Below are positions 57,550 through 64,000 of a DNA stretch of 64,000 nt, piece after piece. Position 1 is the stretch's first letter, and the number at the start of each line of letters is the position of its first letter. Origin of the DNA: Parietaria judaica (taxonomy: Eukaryota > Streptophyta > Magnoliopsida > Rosales > Urticaceae); the NCBI GenBank assembly GCA_954871525.1, contig OX940864.1, positions 22,190,001 to 22,254,000 on the forward strand, given 5' to 3'. A model generated the notes under the pieces. It worked only from the letters and a program-made list of their open reading frames with translations, did no database searches and had not been told where the DNA came from. Both the position numbers and the translations under genes were made by a program.

Positions 57550-58350
57550 AATGAACTGATATTTGCAGCAAAATATCCGTATATTCTAAAAAGTGATTTA
57601 TATTATCAATCTTATATTTTGGTGAGAGAAATGGTCATTGATATAATTTTTTTGGCATAAGTCATAAAGTTCTTATATTAACTCTCTACCATGAAGTTCT
57701 ATGTGGCTATATATGATTCAATCAAGTTTTTGCTCTTATTGACCATATTTTTTTTCCTGTGTTTGACCACGTGGTGGCAAGATTGACCTATAATTATTTA
57801 GTTTTTGCACTATTTTGCTACTATACAAAAAGTTAATGTTCGTTGTCAATTCATTGAAGTTTTTGTAGCTTATAAGTGGTAAAAAAGGATAAAAATCATG
57901 ATCTAACATATATTTCCACATGGAACTTCACGGTAGAGTGTTAATGAAAACACTTAATTACTTATGTCAAATTTCTATAGGGGTAATCGTGAATAAATAT
58001 CCAAACTTTAATTAACTCGGACGACAATGGTTCAAAATAAAAAAGTAGCGGCAAAAGTACCTTAAGCCAATAAATATGAGGCAACGTACTCTTGGACTAT
58101 TTTTTGACGGATATATATTAGCCTTTTTTTTTAGCATAGTTCTATTAAAATCATACTTAAGATACCCATTTATGGACTTATCCAAATTTGTGGTGTCTTC
58201 TCTTGTTTGAAGTTAGATACTTTTGCCACTTGTTTTTGACTTTAGAACCCTGCCGTTTTACATAGTTAAAATTCAAGTACTTTAACTGCAATGTTTCCTT
58301 TTGATATTATAAAACCTTTTGGTAATATATAGATACTTTTGCCGCAAAAT
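57550..58350. mobile_element. overlapping foldback-element fragments upstream of IF-2
   Basis: Positions 57550-57990 contain CATAAGTCATAAAGTTCTTAT ... CTCTACCATGAAGTTCTATG and the reverse of CTCTACCGTGAAGTTCCATG, the same family as 29293-29804. From 57980 a further fragment starts GGGGTAATCGTGAATAAATA and ends near GATACTTTTGCCGCAAAATA (58335-58354), again inverted-repeat-like. They end about 250 bp before the IF-2 start codon. Confidence 0.5.
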
Positions 58351-58602
58351 ATCCCTAAAATAAAATAAAATAAAGATATTAAAGGCTTATCGGCAGTTGA
58401 AAATTTGTCAGGCATAGAAGCAGCCACACCACACGATTGACATATCACCCCGATGCGTAGCCACTTCCCATAACACACATCTCCTCTCTCAGCCACACAC
58501 TCTCCATGCTCGCCATAGCCACTGTGGAGGCTTCTTCCAGGTAACCAATTATCTTCTCTTCTGGGCTCTGCACAATTATGCTCGACTAGGTTTCCCCCGA
58601 CC

Positions 58603-61600
58603 GTGATGCAAGGAACGATGGCTTCCATGGCTTCCCTCGTCAGTTTGGGAAGCGTCATGGTGGTGGGGCCCTCAGAGCGGTCCCGCGCCTTCCTGCGCAG
58701 TGTCGCTTTCTCCAGGCGGAGCAAGCGGTGGCATTGCGTCTCCATCTCCGTCTGCAAGTACTCCACCACCACCACCGATTTCGTCGCCGAGCAGGGAAGC
58801 TCGGTGTCCCTCGACTCCAACGCCCAGCCGGACTTCGTCCTCAAGCCTCCCCCGAAGCCCGTTTCGAAGCCCGAACCGCCCCTCTTGGGCGTCTCCTCCT
58901 CCGCCGCCTGGGACCCGTCCGGGGTCGCCGCCGGCAGCGACGACACGAGTAAGGTGATCGAGTCGCTCGGCGAGGTTCTGGAGAAAGCGGAAAAGCTCGA
59001 GAGCTCCGCCTCCTCCGCCGCCTCTAGTACTAGACCGGCCGGCGGGACTGTAAATAGAGTGGTGCAATCCAATTCCAGTTCCAATTCCAATGCCGTGAGT
59101 AACTCCAGAATTGCTGATGCGAACCGGAAATCGAAAACGATGAAGAGCGTGTGGCGCAAAGGGGATACCGTTTCGTCGGTTCAGAAAGTCGTGAACGAAT
59201 CGTCGCCGCCCCGTCAGAGTAATCTCGAGGGAAAGGCGCCTCAGCCCGTGGCCGTAGTCAAGCCGGAGCCTCAACCTTTGAGAGCCCCTTTGAGGCCGCA
59301 GCCGAAGCTTCAGGCGAGACCTTCCGTAGCTCCACCGCCTGCGCCGGTGGTGAGGAAAGCCGTTGTATTGAAGGACCTCGGGGCTGCTCCAAAGTCGGAA
59401 GTGGCTTCTGAGGCTGACCCGGCTTCAAGAACGAAAGAGCGTAAGCCGATTCTGATAGACAAATTCGCCACCAAGAAACCGGCGGTCGACCCTCTGATTG
59501 CTCAAACCGTTCTGGCTCCCACGAAGCCTGCAAAGAGCCCGCCCCCGGAAAAGTTTAAAGACGAGTACCGGAAGAGGAATGCTCCGGCTGGAGGGTCGAG
59601 GAGACGGATGGGTAGTGGTAAGGGCGTTGAGACTGATGACGATTTCAATGTGCGAGCGACCAGGAAGGGGAGGAAGTGGAGCAAAGCAAGCCGAAAGGCG
59701 GCTCGGCTCCAGGCTGCCAAAGACGCAGCTCCGGTCAAAGTGGAAATCCTAGAGGTTGATGAAGAAGGTATGCTGATTGAGGATTTGGCATACGATCTGG
59801 CCATCAGTGAAGGCGAAATTCTCGGGTATCTCTACTCCAAGGGTATTAAGCCCGACGGGGTTCAGACGCTGGACAGAGATATCGTCAAGATGGTCTGCAG
59901 AGAGTATAATGTGGAAGTAATAGACGCCGACGCTGTCAAAGTCGAGGATATGGCGAAAAAGAAGGGATTCATTGACGAAGATGACCTTGACAAGCTGCAA
60001 GATAGGCCTCCAGTCCTAACTATAATGGGTCATGTGGATCATGGCAAGGTATGTAGGTGAAACCGCCATTTTTAGTCAATATCGTGCTTTTCCAACGACT
60101 ATATACTCTGAAATTCTAGTGCTAATCGAGGTTTTATGGTATATTTTGCTTTGCAGACAACACTTTTGGACTGCATCCGAAAGAGCAAGGTAATAATGCC
60201 ATATGTTTGTCAGTTCCGTCCTGGTGGATCATTTCATATGTTGCAGGATTCGATTTTGTATGTAAGTAATGTCTGTACAAGGGCTTATGGGTAATTGTTT
60301 ACAGGTAGCTTCTTCTGAAGCTGGAGGAATTACTCAAGGGATTGGAGCGTATAAGGTGCTTGTACCCGTCGATGGCAAGTTGGAACCGTGCGTTTTCCTT
60401 GATACCCCTGGACATGAGGTACACTCACTGCCCATATATAAGCAATACTACTCCCATATAATATTTTCGTAAATAATTATTATTTTTGTTCTAGAGCTGA
60501 GTTGCAATCATGATCTCTGTGCACTTGTAGGCATTTGGAGCAATGAGAGCTCGGGGAGCGAGGGTGACAGACATTGCTATCATTGTAGTGGCGGCCGATG
60601 ATGGAATCCGCCCTCAAACAAAGGAGGCGATCGCCCATGCCAAAGCAGCCGGAGTGCCGATAGTGATTGCTATAAATAAGGTATCTAACATCAGATAGGA
60701 GTGGCATATACATTAAAGCAAGTAAATAGATCATAAAAATGGTTTAATTGTACCTACTTTATCGGCTATGAAATCTGCTGGTTTTTTAATCTAGATAAAC
60801 GTGGAAGTTTTCTCCTAGCATTCTGCGTTTTCGTGCTCGCCGAGGAAAAACAACTAGAATTATTTGCACTAAGTACACATAAAGTAGTATTTTGGGGTGA
60901 CATAATCGCGTTGTTTGTTTATCTGACCACGCTACAGTTTAGGTAACTCTTTCAGTTCTGTTAGTGTTCCGATTGGGTACCTGAGAGACACATTTATCGT
61001 AACATTGAGTACTTAACCCGTGATAAACAAGCAACGAGTTTATGCCGCCCAAAAACACTACTAAATGGGCATTTATGCCGCAGACATCCCTCAAAAATAT
61101 AAGATTTTTTTTTTTAAATTTTTTATGGCACAAATACTCATTTGTTTTATTGTGCTGTCTTAATTTGGATCAGATAGATAGAGATGGGGCAAATCCAGAA
61201 AGAGTGATGCTAGAGCTTTCTTCAATTGGTCTAATGCCAGAAGACTGGGGTGGTGACATCCCAATGGTCCAGGTCATATGCCTTTCACGGCTTTCATTTT
61301 TTCTTTCAGGGGTATAAATGTAATCTTTCTGACTGCATGATAATCATCTGCTGTCTTGTCGCAGATCAGTGCTCTCAAAGGAGAGAACATTGATGAGCTC
61401 TTGGAAACTGTTATGCTTGTTGCTGAGGTTGGTTAATTTCCCGGTGCCCGACGAATTTGTTCTTCCTGAAAGATATAACATGACCTCAGCTTCACCATTG
61501 TTATGTATAAATTTTCCAAGAGGATTTTACCCGTTTAACTAAATCTTTATGTCACGTATAGGCGTAGAGGAAGGGGAAAGAGAGGAATTAGTCATTTATT

Positions 61601-63834
61601 GTCATTAGGGGTACTTAAGTATTTTTGGGAATAAGCGTTATTAGGTTTGAACAATCTAATAAAGGCGCTCACATTGGGCACGTTGTATGCTTTGTTTGTT
61701 TGGCTTTTGACACTCGATACATTGGAGAGCTTGTGCCTTGCTCTAGAAGGAAAGGTAGCATTTTTTCAGTTGATTTTTGAATAAAGTTTCCGGGATTCTT
61801 CACCTTGGTGAATCCCAATTGGCTTGATTATTTTTGTTTTTTTTCGTGTCTAGATCTATCATAGTGTTCTTTGTTCTTTGTTGTTTTTTTTTTATTCTTT
61901 TCCCTTGTTTCTTATTCTTTCCTGTGTGCTAATTCTCATCTTGTTTAGTTGCAAGAGCTAAAGGCGAACCCGCTTCGGAGTGCAAAGGGCACAGTTATTG
62001 AAGCTGGTCTTCATAAATCAAAAGGACCTTTGGCCACACTTATCGTGCAAAATGGAACTCTTAAGCAGGGTGACATTGTAGTTTGTGGAGAATCCTTTGG
62101 GAAGGTTTGTGAAGATTTAAATAAAAACTCAATACTCGCAACCATTCTTTTAAATCATTTAAAAAAGTCCATAGGAGGCGAGCTCTAGAAAATATAAAAT
62201 ATCAATGGCCCGGTCGTAAGCTTAAACTTGTTTGTGAATCAGTAAAATTAATTGTCCCTTTTTCGCTGATTATATACCTACTCAGGTGCGGGCTTTATTT
62301 GACGATGACGGAAAACGTGTAAATGAAGCGGGGCCTTCTATACCTATTCAGGTTTAGTAGTCTTTCCTTTTTTCCTTATCTCGACTTATTTTTAATTTGG
62401 CAATTTCTTTTTTTGCAAGTGAGTTGTCATGGCACATGATTACAAATAAATTTTCCATTACAAATGTTATGCAATTTCTTATTTACTAATGAAAGAGAAA
62501 AAGAAAAGCAAAATAAAGAACTGCTGAAACTGATATTGTTAATTGTTTAACAAGTTTCTAATATATTTATCTAATATTTTAATGAAATGTCTAGAATCTC
62601 TTTTCCCGAATTACACTAATAAACTTCATCGAATATGCATGCTTCCGACCCTTATTTTTTTTTAACGTGCCTGTTGCAGGTCATTGGATTGAATAATGTC
62701 CCAAAATCAGGTGACGAGTTTGAGGTTGTTGGGTCCCTCGATACAGCTCGGGAAAGGGCTGAGTCTCGTGCCGACTCACTGAGGCAGGAGCGAATATCAG
62801 CTAAAGCAGGCGATGGGAAAGTTACACTTTCGTCCTTAGCTTCTGCTGTTTCATCGGGGAGGTTGTCTGGACTAGATCTGCACCAGCTAAATATTATCAT
62901 GAAGGTTGACGTTCAGGTATGTCCATAATCCATATACAATAGAACCCTGCTAAATTTATACTCGATAAATTTCTATGGTCCATATAAATTAATAAAGTTA
63001 AACTGTTTCTATTTGATGGGGATCTTAGTTTTATAGTTTCTAAATCTCCAAACCATATCCTTTTTTTTTTCTTTTCAATTCATGTATACACGTAGAGAGA
63101 TATTTGAGCCATAGCCTGATGACAAGGCTTTCGATGATTTACGATATTGAGAATCGGATGTAGAAAAGTTTCCAGGAAACAATTTCGAGGAACGTGCATA
63201 ACTACGGAGTTATTTTTTTATGATATCCATGTTTTCGGCCATTGATAACATCATCAGCTACAATTTTATTTTATTCTTTGCGCTCGAGCAGGGATCAATT
63301 GAGGCCATTAGACAAGCTTTACAGAGTCTCCCCCAAGTCAACGTCTCCTTGAAGTTTCTCTTGGAAGCAACTGGTGACATAAGCACGAGCGACATTGATC
63401 TTGCGGTGTCTACCAAAGCCATAATCTTGGGATTCAACGTCAAAGCCCCGGGTTCTGTCAAAAGCTACGCAGATAACAAAGGGGTCGAGATTCGGTTATA
63501 TCGAGTTATTTACGAACTCATCGATGATGTGCGAAATGCGATGGAAGGACTCCTGGAATCGGTTGAGGTTAGTTCATAAGATCTTTAATGCTGAATCTAC
63601 GTATATTGGTTCGTCCAGTCCATGATTATTGGTAATGTGTGACAGGAACAAGTGCCAATTGGGAAAGCGGAAGTGAGGGCCGTGTTCAGCAGCGGCAGCG
63701 GTCGTGTCGCTGGGTGCATGATCACTGAGGGGAAAGCCGTTACAGGCTGCGGGGTCCGGGTTTTGCGAAAGGGAAAGGTGGTATATGTTGGCCTTCTAGA
63801 TTCTTTGAGACGGGTTAAGGAGATTGTAAAAGAG
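58603..63834 (+). CDS. FUG1: plastid translation initiation factor IF-2 (FUG1 type), 3' end beyond window
   Basis: Bacterial-type IF-2, a GTPase that places initiator tRNA on the small ribosomal subunit; the plant nuclear copy FUG1 acts in chloroplasts. Exons: 58603-60048, 60157-60189, 60305-60418, 60531-60680, 61174-61272, 61365-61427, 61949-62104, 62286-62351, 62680-62916, 63292-63567 and 63646-63834, all phase 0, 943 codons. The final C-terminal exon lies past 64000. ATG 58603 or 58618 begins a Ser/Arg-rich transit peptide and a long Pro/Lys/Ser-rich region. The IF-2 N-domain follows ([25 protein letters not shown]). GTPase motifs: [30 protein letters not shown] and SALKG. Then domain II ([31 protein letters not shown]) and the [13 protein letters not shown] region. 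The introns at 60049, 60419, 60681 and 61273 fall inside or beside successive GTPase motifs. Confidence 0.93.
60681..61173 (+). other. IF-2 intron 4, likely containing a MITE
   Basis: Phrases GCATTTATGCCGCAGACATCCCTCA (about 61068-61092) and GTTTATGCCGCCCAAAAAC (about 61038) resemble termini of the window's foldback elements. The intron is AT-rich and has no coding signal. Confidence 0.35.
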
Positions 63835-64000
63835 GTATGTTCATTTTACTAGTGAAACTCTAGTCATTATTCCGTTTTCTCGTTTCTGTGTATGGTTCTT
63901 AGACCAATAATCTTTGTTAAAACCGAATTTAAAACTGAAAATTCGGAAATTGGTCTTTGACATCTAAAGGGTGGCTTTCGGTTAATAAAATGAAGAAAGA
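63835..64000 (+). other. start of the last visible IF-2 intron
   Basis: Begins GTATGT after exon 11. The expected C-terminal coding sequence is not found before the window ends. Confidence 0.7.

Overview
This window is nuclear DNA from a flowering plant, most likely a eudicot. It is AT-rich, has intron-containing genes with GT-AG (and two GC-AG) introns, and is packed with plant-type transposons: Ty1/copia retrotransposons primed by initiator-Met tRNA, a CACTA element, hAT and Mutator-like non-autonomous elements. The species cannot be named from the sequence alone. No rRNA, tRNA, CRISPR array or organellar tract was seen.

Positions 1-25000 are transposon territory with no host gene I can support. 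In order they hold an AT-rich foldback element (260-1010), a 589-bp hAT element with a perfect 8-bp target duplication (1358-1946), a dispersed repeat (3216-4978), a GC-rich GGCGAG-type repeat (5641-7320), a complete but inactivated copia element on the minus strand (8571-14182), and a second, older copia element with tiny 119-bp LTRs (16365-24959). The second copia was later hit twice: a 2.6-kb CACTA element landed exactly at its polypurine tract/3' LTR junction, and a Mutator-like foldback element landed inside the 3' LTR.

Positions 25000-64000 hold five genes among further repeats. (i) A CYP73A-type cytochrome P450 (cinnamate 4-hydroxylase family) lies on the minus strand at 29196-25347 and has an extra intron. 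(ii) Positions 29.3-36.1 kb hold large foldback elements, a copia remnant and a solo LTR. (iii) A 23-exon PDR/ABCG full-size ABC transporter lies on the plus strand at 37621-45660; its first nucleotide-binding domain carries a stop codon and a frameshift, whereas its second half reads cleanly. (iv) An SCD2-like coiled-coil protein gene in 17 exons lies on the minus strand at 51559-46813, tail-to-tail with the transporter. (v) A single-exon organellar-type 5'-3' exonuclease at 52601-53605 is divergent from SCD2. (vi) After 5 kb of repeats comes the plastid translation initiation factor IF-2 gene (FUG1 type), 58603 to beyond the window end, with 11 exons seen and the last one missing.

The housekeeping genes (SCD2, the exonuclease and IF-2) have continuous reading frames across all predicted junctions. 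The metabolic/transport genes (CYP73A, PDR) show signs of divergence or decay. A recurrent theme is a family of long-inverted-repeat (foldback) Mutator-like elements with termini resembling GGTTAATNNCGGCA and, where clear, 9-11-bp target duplications. At least six copies occur in the window, in introns, promoters and LTRs.
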